Source: Vermamoeba vermiformis
Taxonomy: Eukaryota > Tubulinea > Echinamoebida
DNA: 64,000 nt
Reading direction: 5' to 3'
Assembly (NCBI GenBank): GCA_045837725.1
Contig: JBEWZL010000212.1
Coordinates: forward strand, 62,001 to 126,000
The notes beneath the pieces are model-generated. The model was not told the origin of the DNA. It worked only from the letters and a program-made list of their open reading frames with translations, and searched no databases. Of this stretch, positions 24,911-37,700 are shown piece by piece. The stretch's first letter is position 1; each line of letters starts with the position of its first letter. The translations under genes were made by a program, and so were the position numbers.

Positions 24911-26724
24911 ATGTGTAGCACACTCGATCCCAAAGGTCAAACAGGCATTGTTGGCCTTTCTTTTGAGGTCAAAACGCAGATGGACGAACGGTTAGCCATT
25001 CTGGCGGATGAATGTGATCCATTAAGAGAAGCAACGCTATACAATTTAGCACAGGATTTTTCTGCGTCATGGCTGAGCAGTGAATCAAGTAAGAATCATC
25101 TTTGATTTTGCCTCCAATATTTCCGATCTTATTGAATAAGACAGAAAATTCGTTTTAGCGAACCTTTCGCTTAATTTAGTATTATTGTAATTACTGTAAT
25201 TTATTCTATGCCTAAACGTATTTTTTAAGCGAAGTTAATTTGACAGATCCCGTTCCGGACTATTTAAGAAATACCTTAATAACAGCTATTTTATTATTAG
25301 TGCCAAGAAAACGATATTGGCAACAAATAGGAGGTGTTGAAGCGATGATGAAGTATTTAACAGACGAAGATCAGCGGATGCGGTTGTTAGCAGTATACGC
25401 GTGCTGGAACTTCGCTGAGAACTGTAAGTAACATTAAAATTAATTATTATTAATATAATAGGACTTATATTAAGTATTATTTAGTGGAATTTTTGCGATG
25501 TGAGTACAATTTAGGAGCTTTACCGCATATAATTCGGTTTGTCAAGTCGGACGATCCAGACGAAAAAAATGCAGGCGTAGGATGGCTCTGGTCATTCTTA
25601 GAACAAGGTATATCATATATAATATACATATGTAATTATTAGAATATAATTAGCATTCAGATCTTGTCCAAAAGTTCGAGCTCGATTTTTATTTCAGATT
25701 GTTAGGGAAATTTCGTGTTTCAGTGAATGATTTTATTAATTTTATTTTACAGCGGAACTACTGCCGACAATGGAACAAGAAGGCGTGATTGAGATTTTAG
25801 TCAATTCCATCCGCGACACAAGATTTCATTTGCAGCTCCTCGTGGGGTGTTTGCAGAGCTGCGCGATATGTCGTAAGTAAAAGGACATATGACCTGCAAA
25901 TATTAATTAATATGAACGGTGGTTAATATTGTTGTGTAGCGGCGTGTCGGAAAAAAATGGTGGATCTGAACGTGATCGAGAAATTGACAGCAGTAATTAA
26001 GCAGAATAAGGACCTAGCAGCTCATTATACTGGTGCTCATAAAGCCATTCATCACGCTGCCATAGCATTAGCTCATCTACTTAACGATGGTACGAAAAAA
26101 TAATTGGAGCTATTTTTTCCTTTTTTGGCAAGTCAGTACTGACCTCGATTTCATTCTAGAGCGGTTCACTGAACGAACAAAAAGCGTCCAAGTTGACGAA
26201 ACTTTGCGGTATTTTATGGCGTCGTTTTCACCGAAAGAAGTATACGAGCTTGAAAAACAACTAGGTTACAGCTGGCAGAATTTGCAGCCATTTTACACTT
26301 TGTGCGAATCACTGGTGCCTGAAGTATATCACATGGGTGCTTTTTGCATGGAATTTCTCTCGTGGGATGGTACGGCGTGAAAAAATATCTTGACAGTGAA
26401 AAATATTTTTTATCTTTAAAATCAAATTAAATTAGCTATAATAGTATATTATTAATATAGTATAGGGAAGTATATTAATACGAGTGGTTTATTATAGGAA
26501 CGTCGGGACAAAAAATGGTGGATCAGGACATCGTTCAAAAATTAGTTTGTTTGTCGTGGATGAAGAATAGAGGCACTCAATTTATCGAGCATATTAATCA
26601 GGCCTTAAATAATTTAAAATTATATTATTCGGCGCCTACATTGAAGCAGATCTGTTACTTTAGGCTGCTAGAAAATCATGGCAAAAATTTACGAGCAATG
26701 TTAGAGGCCTATCATTTACTGTAG
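24911..26724 (+). CDS. Armadillo-like repeat protein B (tandem pair)
   Basis: ATG 24911 starts MCSTLDPKGQTGIVGLSFE, a leader not shared with the upstream copy. From KRYWQQIGGVEAMMKYL onward the two proteins align across their whole length: ACWNFAENL with ACWNFAESL, VGCLQSCAI with IGCIQSCAV, ALAHLLNDERF with ALAHLLNDDRF, and PTLKQICYFRLLENHGKNL with PNLKQICYYKLLDLLGSKNL. The four internal intron positions I compared are conserved. Divergence is high (roughly half the residues changed by eye), so the duplication is old. Stop at 26722-26724. As with its partner it should be a peptide-binding helical solenoid without enzymatic activity; no localisation signal is evident. Confidence 0.8.
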
Positions 26725-26973
26725 TATAATGTACATATTAATTCAGCGTAATTCCTGTAAATAAACATCGATTAGCGGTTCAAAACTCACTCTTGAAAAC
26801 TGCGGCCTTAAATGCCTAAGGATCTACATCCGTTCAATTACGATTGACTTCAACAACAGAACTATTATAATTTAAACGAGCCATTATATTCGCTTTGAAT
26901 AACCGCCAATAAAACATCGAAATCAAAACAGATCTCTCAGAAAGGTCTGGATCTGGGAAAATGAACAGAAACC

Positions 26974-26982
26974 AAAAAAAAA
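26974..26982 (-). terminator. Pol III terminator of tRNA-Tyr
   Basis: Nine A on the + strand give T9 on the transcribed strand, 16 bases after the tRNA 3' end. Runs of four or more T end RNA polymerase III transcripts. Confidence 0.75.
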
Positions 26983-26998
26983 GAAGTAACCAGGGTAT

Positions 26999-27069
26999 TC
27001 AGGCCTGCCGGAATTGAACCGACGTCTAAGGGACTACAGCCCTCCGTTCTACCACTAAACTAAGGCCTG
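26999..27069 (-). tRNA. tRNA-Tyr (anticodon GUA), intronless
   Basis: Read on the minus strand the 71-base cloverleaf is complete. The acceptor stem CAGGCCT/AGGCCTG pairs perfectly with discriminator A. The D arm is GTTT/GAAC with an AGTGGTA loop. The anticodon arm is GAGGG-CTGTAGT-CCCTT, giving anticodon GTA. The variable loop is four bases and the T arm is GTCGG-TTCAATT-CCGGC with one G-T pair. C1-G72 plus A73 are the known identity elements of eukaryotic cytosolic tRNA-Tyr, which supports the call. No CCA is encoded and there is no intron in the anticodon loop, which is unusual for nuclear tRNA-Tyr genes. A T9 terminator follows. Confidence 0.93.
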
Positions 27070-27128
27070 TTGTTGATTTCAAATCGAACAAAATTTGTCT
27101 AGCCGTGCAAAAGATCCACATCCCAAAT

Positions 27129-27414
27129 CTAAACTAAGGACTGGCCCGCTTATCTTTTGATGCTACTATCAATAGAGCACATACGTTGACAGTCTTACCG
27201 TCGGTCTTTGACAACAGTGTGCGTGCCTTGTTTGAGGGCCTCGTTGACTTCAATGAAATGTTTCACGCTTTCGCACCTGACAACTTGTGGGAAATTGGCT
27301 GCAAAGAGCATTTGCCACCGCCAGCTGAAAAATATGAAGAAGAGCTTGACTTAAGTACGTTTCACCGTGACTTAACCAACTTGTTAATTTTCTTCGTGTA
27401 GCGCAAGTTGACGT
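27129..27414 (+). pseudogene. Orphan coding-like fragment
   Basis: From about 27138 a frame with good coding character reads ARLSFDATINRAHTL, FDNSVRALFEGLVDFNEMF and HAFAPDNLWEIGCKE. It then reaches a possible donor at 27355 (GTACGT) and an acceptor at 27401. A short last exon would end at 27433, overlapping the 3' end of the phosphatase gene on the other strand. There is no in-frame ATG at its beginning, and the tRNA gene sits just upstream, so an intact 5' exon has no room. I read it as a truncated gene end or relic; a short gene starting at the internal MFHAFAPDN is possible. Family not recognised. Confidence 0.35.
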
Positions 27415-28465
27415 TTATGGATGCAAACTATAAGACACTACTAATCGTTCAATATGCTGCGCCAGATCAGGTCCGCTCTCCCAGGTGAATATTGGGGCGT
27501 TAATAGGCTCCGTAGACTTTATTAAAGTCTTATGTAACGACCAATCTTTTCGTGCCAAGATCGCATCCGAACTTGAACGGAAAAAATTTAGTTAGATAAA
27601 AGAGTATTTGTATAATAATATTATATTACCTTTGCAAATGTAAGCACGGACAATAATCACCGTGTCCATCGCCAACATAAATAACGTGGTCGAATTTCTT
27701 TTTCGCGAGCATTTTTTTCAATTCTTTGCCTTTGCATAAATTCACTGGACAATGCTTGCAATGATGTGGTTCATTTGCATCTTGATAGGGCTTAATATGC
27801 AAACGACCTTGCTCGTCCCAGTACGCATGATTTGTAATTGTTTCACTGAAACACGATGAAATTTCATTGGCATCGTTAATGAGCTGAATGTACTCTGTAT
27901 TTGCATCGGATAGTATTTTGAACTCAATAGGAGGTGATTTATGTGATAAAGTCTTAATTGTAGCGACTATATTCTCGTCCTAATAAAAATTAAATTTGAC
28001 CGTTAGATCCAGATCTTCAACAAAAAATCTCCTAAATTAATCAATGATATTTTTTGAGTATATATTAGTAATAGTAATTATACGTACTAATTTGACCTCT
28101 CTGAAAATTCGTTCAATGTGTGCACGTGTGATCCCTCGTTCAAATAATCGTCCAACCAAATGATCCTGCATTATAAATAGCACAAAATTAATATAAATAT
28201 TCATATTATTTAATATTAATTACTGCATTTGGCGATTTGTTTACCATTAAATTTGTCCACTGCATCTGTTTCCTTAATTCACCAATATTTTTCGAAATAT
28301 CAGGCGCTAATTTGTCGAAAATATATATGTCTGAATTTCTATCGATAAGCAGAGACCTAAGGAATAGACAGTAAGAAACATTGATCGATACTCAGTGGAT
28401 TCGCTCGGGCGTTAGGAATGTAAACTAGCTTACCAGTCGTAGTCAAACACCACTAATATGCTCAT
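27415..28465 (-). CDS. PHOSPHO1/2-type HAD phosphatase
   Basis: ATG 28463-28465 begins MSILVVFDYDW, joined to SLLIDRNSD: this is HAD motif I (DxD) in the form FDYDWSLxxxNSD, seen in PHOSPHO-family members outside animals. Later exons give the helical cap (MQWTNLMDHLVGRLFERGIT), KILSDANTEYIQ (motif II Ser), a Cys-rich segment HHCKHCPVNLCKGKELKK (the Lys of motif III lies here) and FDHVVYVGDGHGDYCPCL (motif IV GDGxxD). The tail INAPIFTWESGPDLAQHIE is family-typical. Known members dephosphorylate phosphoethanolamine, phosphocholine or pyridoxal phosphate; the substrate here cannot be told. About 265 residues, five short introns, soluble. The 3' end overlaps the end of the orphan fragment on the other strand. 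Confidence 0.88.
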
Positions 28466-29047
28466 TGTGATAAATTATAAGACTTTGATAAAATAATTAT
28501 TGCTCTGTTGTGTTACGCTGTCGCTTTAAAAAAATAAATTTATTAACGCTTCGCTGTCAGACTTTTGGTTGGGTTTCCCGCACCACATAATTAACCTAAG
28601 GGGATTGCTTAAATTGTTTTATCATATTAGAAGACGCTTCATTCATGCTAGGGCCTGATCTGCAGCAATCAAGTGAGGCTCGATAATATTGGATCTTCCA
28701 AATTGAATCAGTGCATGCAAACGCAATCGCTTTTATTCGTTATTCGTAAACTCTACCATTTATGGTCATAATCATTAAGTAATAAGAGTTAAAAATAGAC
28801 TAAACTATATCTCGAAAATCTCAGCTGTCAGAGTTAAAAATTTTCGACAAGCGAAATGGTACTTGTCAGTCATTTCGTCAGTTAGTAACTCCTTCTTCAA
28901 TTAGACACAACGTAAGTACTGCGAAATACAAAATCGTTAACGCATCCACACCAAAGGTGCGGATGTGATTGAAAGTAATCAATTCCGCAATTCCACGCTA
29001 TTTAGTGCAATGAAAAGTACTAATAGGCATTAATATAGACGCCTAAT
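28466..29047. other. 582-bp divergent intergenic region
   Basis: Lies between the starts of the phosphatase (minus) and the 7TM gene (plus), so both promoters should be here. AT-rich, with no frame of note and no clear TATA element. I see nothing else in it. Confidence 0.4.
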
Positions 29048-31282
29048 ATGAGGACGATAGCTTTGTCCTCGCTCATAGCAATTGTTTTTTTGTTGTCCAT
29101 CCAAACGCCTTCAACAACCGCAAATCTCGTCGTTCAAACAAATAATGGCTCAATTTATATATTACAGTCTATTCAAGTTATTTACAAAGGTAAGAGCGTT
29201 ATTAAGTTATGGCGATAGCTAAGGACATTCATGACCTTTAATTAGAATTTTTAATCCGTCAATTACAACCGTTGCTAATTTACAAAATCATAGTAGAATA
29301 TTGTTTATTATAGTCTTCCATTCAATCGTTAGTGAATCCAACCTATTGTGTACGAGATTTTGGACTCACACAAGCGGACTTGACATTATAACCTTCTTGA
29401 GGTTATGAACTGTCTCGACCTTTATATTTAAATTATTTTTAGTCTAAATTAGAACTTTTTAAACACATTTTGTCGTTTTTTCAGGCTTATAAATTTCTTT
29501 CGTTACTTACCTGCCAACGAATACTAACTAATCAAATATATAGGCAATCCCTCACTGCCAATTACGGATAACATAACTTCATCTGCCACAAATAACGCCT
29601 CAAATGTTTTGGATGCCATTTGGGTACTCAGATCGAGTCTGCCGATCGAACAAAGAGTAGCGGAAGCGGAGAAAAATGGAGTTAAAGCGGTCATAAATAT
29701 TACTCCAGTATACTGTAAGTAATTAGTTAACTTAAAATCGATTAAATAGCCTGTTGTCAAAAACGGTAGTTGCGGATGCGAATCCAGAAGCAATTTTACA
29801 ATTTAATGAACTAATTTAGACATTTAAATTAAAGACGTACCTGGCTACTTGACCTATCGCATGAACGACCGAGCTCTTAGTTCGAGGATTACCGTGCCAA
29901 TGTTCGAGGTTGCAATTGACGACGGAAAAATTCTGTGGCCTTTAATCTTGAACAACGAAGTAGTGAATATTACTATCATGCCTGACGGTAAGAATGAATA
30001 ATTAATTTTAGTCGTCCGTTAAAATTTCAACTAAAACTGTTGACACTTTAACGATGACACGTGTCAACGATTTTTACTTACAGTAATGTTCGTCAGAGGT
30101 GCCTAATCAATGGGAGATAGTGCTCGACAACCCATTGAACTACGCATGGGTTGGTATGTATTTTGCACAATGGCCAGACATGACGCTAACCCATTGATTC
30201 ACATGGATAGTCACGTTGTGCCTGTTCGCAGCCACTAACGTCGCGCTCTGCATTTGGAAGCTCGTGCTGTTCACTCATTACTATAAGGAAGTCAAAGTCA
30301 CCATCGCTATCTACGTCCTGAGCATTGAACTGATTTCAAATGCGCGTAAGTCCGTGCCCTTACTACTCGTCGCATGTCATATTTTACGTTACTAACCGTA
30401 CCTTAGTGCGAGTGGTGGCGAGCATTGATGCATTTGGTGCGACAGGAGTCTATCCGGAATGGGCTAACATTGCATTTATCGAGCAAAGTTTCCCCTTCGC
30501 GTTGGCCTCGTTCATGTTGTTCACATTGTACTGGCACGAGATGATGACCAATGCCTCTGTCGTGGTGCACCCGTTCATCACGCGGATGAGAATACCGTTC
30601 TTTGCTATATCTGGGGCTATGGTGCTTATTCAGGTCATCAGAACCATCGTCCGAAATGCCACTACAACCGAGGTCAATTTGAGCATTATGACATGTACGT
30701 GATGTTATTTCTTACTATTCTACGGTATTAATATAACCTTAATATTGCAGCTATTATATATTTAATTGCTGCGCTTGGCTTGGTCATTTTTTACACCATT
30801 ACCGGCGTTAAATTGCTCAAACGGTTGTACGATAGAAAAAAGTCTGGCCGAGCCACAAGCCTAAAAAAGGTAAAGATAAATACAACTAGTATTATTTTAT
30901 TAATATTAATATTAATTCTATACCTTGTAGAGCACGATCAGAATTTTGACGAGCGGTGCCTTCATATTTAGTTTTGTGATTGTAGCCATCTTGTTCGTGA
31001 CTGGTTTGCCTTATCGACCTGTTCGTAAGTGTTACTATAATTGTCCTATTTTATGGAGTAATTTGGCTAATTAGTATTACCGTAGCTTTTGTCGTCATCT
31101 GGTGGATCTTCATCGTCATTGTTGATTGTGCATCTCTTATGAATATATTGGCCTTCCAATTGCCCAAGAACTCATCATCAACCTCGCGTAGGTCAGTCGG
31201 CAGTGTTCACGCGACTAGTTCCAAGGACGATTCTACTCGCCAAACTATGAGTGCGCCTCCATCCACCGCTCAAGTTGTTTAA
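29048..31282 (+). CDS. Seven-transmembrane protein with N-terminal ectodomain (A)
   Basis: ATG 29048 opens a signal peptide (MRTIALSSLIAIVFLLSIQT). An ectodomain of about 150 residues with several N-x-S/T sites follows; it contains a segment like the protease-associated/ligand-binding alpha-beta fold (NNASNVLDAIWVLRSS, then GVKAVINITPV, ITVPMFEVAIDDG). Hydrophobic helices then appear at VALCIWKLVLFT, TIAIYVLSIELISNAL, FPFALASFMLFTLYW, IPFFAISGAMVLIQVI, IYLIAALGLVIFYTI, FIFSFVIVAILFVTGL and FVVIWWIFIVIVDCA, seven in all. The cytosolic tail is Ser/Thr-rich (about 50 residues), ending STAQVV. It looks like an orphan receptor or membrane sensor. I cannot assign it to a named GPCR class. A second gene at 51698-53456 has the same plan. 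About nine introns. Confidence 0.8.
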
Positions 31283-31791
31283 TGATAAAAAACTGTTATG
31301 TAAAATATGTAGATAAATCTAAAAATACTTAAATAACGAAAATATCTATTCCTTAGGATACGAGGGACGCATCCATATTTTTTAATTGCAATTTAATAGG
31401 ATTGTGGCTATTAGATCAAATCACTTTTAGGCGAAAATAATTAATTATTAATTTTGGAATCTAACACACGACAAACGCTATTAACGAGATTGCGCGTTAG
31501 TTTGGCTTACCGGCCCGGATATCGTGGTCAAAGTGTAATTGTTTCTATATAGCATGCTGGATGCACTCTATTCAGCTAATGCTACTAATATGCTCATCGA
31601 GGTTGTGCATGAGATATTGGAAAGTTCACAATACAGGACAAAAATTTGGGTTGTTACGGATGCGCTCTTTTTTGTCCCATAGTTCACTCATATATCACAC
31701 TAGGCTATTAATTACTTACAATTAATGAAACGACCTTGAACGGCGGATCAGGCAAAGAACTAACTGTTGACTCTTCGATCAAGTTGTTAGA
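31283..31791. other. 509-bp intergenic region before the ANK-PIPK gene
   Basis: Holds a 43-codon ATG frame (31554-31682, MLDALYSANATNMLIEVVHE at its start) that reads like coding sequence, but neighbouring frames give conflicting readings and I could not attach further exons. It may be a relic of a gene or a chance frame. Otherwise AT-rich with no evident signal. Confidence 0.3.
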
Positions 31792-34700
31792 ATGCCTTTG
31801 TGCGAGCCAATAGCAGTTGAAGATGATAAAAAAATTAAATGGATCCGCGAGATTGATTTGGATGATTTAGCTATTGAACGTAACGGTAAGTAATGGTCTA
31901 TCGAAAAAGTAGATTTGGTGTTGACTTTCAAAATCAAGATTATTTTTGCATTAAGTAATATTTAAAATATATAATGCTCATGTATCATTATTTGATCATA
32001 ATTCTCGTTAAATAATATTCAACAAGTAAATTGCTAAAAAATATTTGACATCTGCGTTCAAATTTGAATATAACCGCTGTATACACTGGAATATATTTTA
32101 ATCCATATCAATCATTGTTATTATATCGATATTTACATTATATACTACCGTCAGATTTTTTCAAATAAATTTAATATTTTTTTAAATGGCTGCGCAATGA
32201 GAAACAACGGCAGGTGACTCATTTTATTTTTTTATATAGCCTCAGATGATAAAGAATACAGAATAGTATATAACAACAAATGGATGATTGCTCATGCAGT
32301 TTCGTTGAACGCGATCCAACATGACTACAATCAAATAACGACAAAATTAGATGTAGAACTGAAAACTCTCGAAGAAACCAAAGATAAGATGAATAGTAAC
32401 AAGGTCGTATTTAATAGAGACAGCTATCTCTATTGTTTCTTTCAAAATCAATATTTGGCGGCAAAAAGCCTCGAGATCCACGATATGTTACGTCAAAATA
32501 ATCGATGGACTGAAGCGGAGCAATTTATAGAGAAAAATCCCGACTCACTATCTATTATAGATGATAAGGTAAGCTTTAATATAAATCTAACAAAATTTTT
32601 TTGGTGGTCCAGATCTAACGCCCAAAAAGTTTTTCCGCTGTTGCGTAACAAATCAATCTCAGTATAAAAATAGCATTAATAATATGTATTATAGGGACAA
32701 GTTCCACTTCATATTATAGCTGGTGCAGGCCAACCAGATCTATTAAAATTTGTGTTGACTTTAGTAGACCGAAATAATTCTAAAAAAGGCGAAAAGAAGG
32801 TAATATAAGGCACTGTTATATATATAGTCATATTTGCAAATTTAAATATTAATCCCAATTTCAATTCGTGTAGTTGGATCCCGAAGTGAACACGCGAGAT
32901 AACAACAATTGGACGCCGTTACATTGCGCCGCATTTGGCCAGCACTTCAAGTGCATTGAAATACTTGTCCGCGACGGCAATTCGCACGTGTGTTGTTTGA
33001 CCGACAAGAATTTCACTGCGATGCACTTCTTGGCCAGGTAAGGATCTCGCATGCCAAAAATTTTTCACTCCGTAGAAAAAATATTACGAGTTCTTTTCTT
33101 TATTTTCATTCACACTAATGTGTTGTTATTATATTAGGTGGCCACACAAAGATGAAGATGAAGGCAGGTTCAATGACGTGATCAAGTTATTGATGGACCG
33201 TGGTGCTGATATCAACGCACAAGCGATGAAGGGCGAGGTACGACACTCTCTTTGACACGTGTCATATTTCACTCTTGATAGTCTTATTAACGTAATTTAT
33301 TTATCAAGGCCCCAATTCACGAAGCATGTCTGCACGCACCGCTCAAAACTGTCAAAGCACTTTTGGCACTTGGAGCTGACTTGCACATCAAAACACTGTA
33401 CGTACAATAGCTGACATATCTCGTAGCTAAGCTTATTAACAATGCTTTTAGGTCGGGCGATAATGTCCTTCATTTTGCAATTCGTGCCAAAAATTTTGAT
33501 CTCGCGGAATTTCTCGTCGAGAAAGGTGTTGATTTAACAGCGGAAGGCGAGGAAGGCACACCACTAGAACTCGCTAATCAGATTGGAGACACGCACATTG
33601 TCAACATGTTGAAGCTATACAGGAAGGCCAAGAAGGCCACGTACGTTCCTTCGCCTAGCAATTCACCACCAATGAGTCCGCCAAGACTGAGCTTAATCTC
33701 TTCGGCCATGGATAAATCAACGTACGTAGTAATTGGCTTTATTACTGACTTGACATTACTAACGACCCGAAATGAAGTTTTGGAACGAAATTCACCATAC
33801 ACGATGCCGTTACAAAAAATCAATCGGATAGAGTTGTGTTTTTTATTCAAGACGACGAATCACTATTGAACGCACGAAACGATTCGAAGTGGACACCAGC
33901 ACTATTAGCAGCGGCCTATGGATATTTCGATCTGTTGAAAATTCTGATTTCCAGACCAACGATAGAAGTCAACTGCGTCACTCCCGATGGCAGTGGAATT
34001 TTGCACTATTGTTTCAGAAACTTGTAAGTTACACTTAGTTAGACAAGTCCTCGTGCCTCAACTCATTTTCGCATGTGTAGTATTAATCAACAGAAAGAAA
34101 AAGACACGTTGAGTGACATAGTTTCGATGTTAATGGAAAAACGGCTCGACATTAATTTGAAAAATAATTACGGACAAACAGCACTGCACGAAGCCGCACA
34201 ACGAGGAAATCTCGCGGCAGTTGATATTTTGATCAAGCACCGTGCTGAAATCAACGCTGTTACTAAGTACGTATTTCTCGCTGTTCGAGTGATTTTTGAG
34301 GGTTGGATCTGACTTTCCTTATTTAGAAATGGTGAGACACCGCTACATTATGCAGCACGTGGAGGCCACATTGAAGTTATTAAGCTGTTGTTGGCCAACA
34401 AAGCTGACAAGCACAGACGCGGCAAGCGTGGCACAGCACTGGACGTCGCGAGCAATGCGGATGTAGTGCGTGTCATCAAGATGTATCGCATGCCTCGTAA
34501 GTTCTTTGCAGTACTTAGACACATCTTCTTTATGAATATCATTTCCGTGAGGCCTAGTACCATATTTATTAATGGCATGTTATTACAGACGGATCTCACG
34601 GCTCGAGTGAACTGAAAAACGACCAGTTGGATGCGGTCCGACATCGACCTCGAACCGATTCAAATTCATCTTCTACAAGCTTAGATTATAGACGATGTAA

Positions 34701-37700
34701 GTACAACTAGATAATAGTCGAATTTTGGAATTAATCGATGCGTAGCGGCTACGTACAATGACAGCGAGAGTGGCGAGGATACTGAAGACAGTACGAGCTT
34801 CAACAACGAGAATGTAAATAACAACGACCCTAAAATGACGTTGATGACGCCTACTGCTGAGTCGAGGATCAAACAGCGGCATATTCAGTACTTCCACTTG
34901 AACGGCAACGATCAGTTGGTTGAAGGTAAGATTAACTACAGATCTATCATCCGAAGGAAGATAATACGATTCATTGCTAATCGCTTCGTATTATAGTTAT
35001 CAAGATCCTTTTCGAAGGAGAAGAAACGAAGAAGCTGACGGTGGATGCCGAAGGAGATCTTTGTATTTGGCAACACTTCTTGACCTTTCTTTCAGCAGAC
35101 GACAAGGTCCACTTGGTACGTATATTACATATTATTATATTATACAGCTAACTAGCTTATATCAAATTTATTATCGAGTTTTCTGAAGCGAGTCTTTTAT
35201 TTGAAGACTTACATGTACATTGCTAACAATGGTTGTTATATAGAAAATATCACTCTTCGATGTCACAAACTTCAAGCATCAGAAAGTCTTTCTTCAGTTC
35301 AATAAGCTGATCATAACGGCTGGCAAGCAAAAGTTTGTCTTTGCCCGCGAAGAAGAGCTAGAAGGAACACTAGCAGTCTTAAAGCATCTACATGCATCGA
35401 AAGGTATTAACGTACCGTTAATGGTCCTCGGTGAGCCGATCCAGCACATGCTAGGCGCCTTGAAATATCCGAAAGAAAATAAGAAATTCAGAAAGACCTT
35501 TAATTTACCTGAAACTGAAGCTATCGTAGCATGTAAGTACCATCAAGCGTCAGAAAATACGAAAAAATATTTAACCGCCAGATCAAACGAAATTGAACTT
35601 CACTTTGACGCATCCGACAGATCTCGATTCCTTTAGGGAATTTATTAACGCTGTTCTTTATAGTCTTTTCATGCAAGTTCGGTGACAGGACCTTGAGTCC
35701 TAAAGGCAAGCTCTATACCTCACGCTTTCATATCGGGTTCGACAACGGATCTGGCCTTGTTGTATGTTTTCAAGCTGACGGTCCTATTAATAGACTACTA
35801 ACTGTCATATATCCGCACAGAAATTAATATCTTTCGAAAATATCAAGTCCATAAAGGAGTCCAGCAAGAAGGCGATAGTCATTGAACTGCCAAACGAATC
35901 CGTAAGCCAAAACAACTTTGTTCTTCGTGCAAATTACGTATTTTTTATTGCACGTTATCATTAATTACAGCGTTTATGCTATTGGTCCCGTGTAATTTCG
36001 TTTTGATCTGTTTCTCAAGTTTCGATCAGAATTTTCAGTGGTTCAGGGAATTTATTGCTGCTTTAATCACTAAGCTTCTTATTTACGTAGTACGTATTCT
36101 CGTCGTTTGCCAATAGATCAGCTGTATTTAAGCTATTAGAAAAATTATGGAATGATGTTTACAAGGTGAGATTCGGATTTGTTTGTCAGAATGTTTGAAT
36201 ATCGCTAATTTGCTATCATATTCAGAAAGTTCGAGTTGCTATCTTCACTCCTACTGGTAACATCAATCGCGAGTTGTTTGAATCCACTGTTAACCTTCTT
36301 CGATCGAATGCGGATGCGAACATTCGATGGGTAATGTTCCAAAACGCGCACGGACCATTGCCATCGATTGAAAAAATGAAGTAAGTACTTATCTTATCAG
36401 ATTTGACCGCACCCGATATCTTTTAATAAGACTTTTACTTGAAAAACCTAAACGAGACTAATGTACATTCTTACGAGAAATTACAAGAAACAAATTGGAT
36501 GCGACATCTATATCATATTCTCCAACAGTTTTATCATTATTTAATTCTTCTCCTTTAAAGAGTAATTTTTGTTGCTTCACATCGACGCCAGTCTGTTTCT
36601 GAATTTTCTTCTTTACGTCCCTAATCTTATCTTTTGACTGTATATGTAATTCTAATGACTTCTCGTTTGATCCTTTGCCTGGCATCATGATTTAGATGTT
36701 TGTTTCATGCTGTTTTGATTGAAAATGCCTAATTAAAAAAATCAAAATTTATTCTGTGAATCACGTGCTAGCCCTGGTTGATGCATTTTGTGACACGTGT
36801 ACGTTAGGACATATACTCATGCTATTTATTCCATAGGGCGCTCAATATAGACATCTACAATATCAAGGACCCGAAGTCAAAAGAAGAGCTGACAGATCTG
36901 CTCAAACAAATGGACAAGCTCGTTATACTAGCTTGCGAAGTAGACTCGAATACCATTAATCAGGTATAATACCATTTATCCGTAACTTAAAATGTTTCGG
37001 GCGAAGACATTTCCCCGTACATTCAAGAGAAAAGTTTTAAATTGCTGCCAAATTTAGCTCGTTAGAAACTCCGAAAAACCTTTTTCTCTGCGATATCTTC
37101 TCGTTATAGTCAGTTTTGCTAACATTTGACTAATTAGGTTCAAGCACTCGTCGAATGCTCGCCACCGCAACTACGGCAGGTGATCTGCGTGACTACGACC
37201 TTGAGCGAGGGCAATGATTTCTTGTCTTGCTGCAACAAAACTGTACAAACATTCGTCGAAGAAGCACGTAAGTAGTCATATAGGCCTCTCCTAGTATTGG
37301 AAACTTGGCCTTTTGGACGCAGTTTTTTTCACGGTACTAAAGATATTTTGTTGGACAGCAATGCCGTTCACGTTTATTCGCAGCAACGGCGCTATCATGC
37401 AGCTATTCAAAGAGCCGTTCATCCGCATCAAAAAAGATTCGTGCTTCAGACTGCCATTGCCGCGCGACAAAAAGTACGCGTGGGTCGATGTGCACGATGT
37501 AGCGCGAATGGTTGCATTAGTGACGAGTACGTTATTGATTGCACTTTATGTAATTTATTAATGTGCTATATTTAGGCTGTCCTCGGGCTACGGAAGCGGA
37601 GCATTACCGCAAGATGTATTACGTGAGCGGTCCTGAAGCTCTGAGCTGCGAAGAAGTGAGTCAAATCTTCGCTGGCGAATTGAATTCCGAGACGTTTTTC

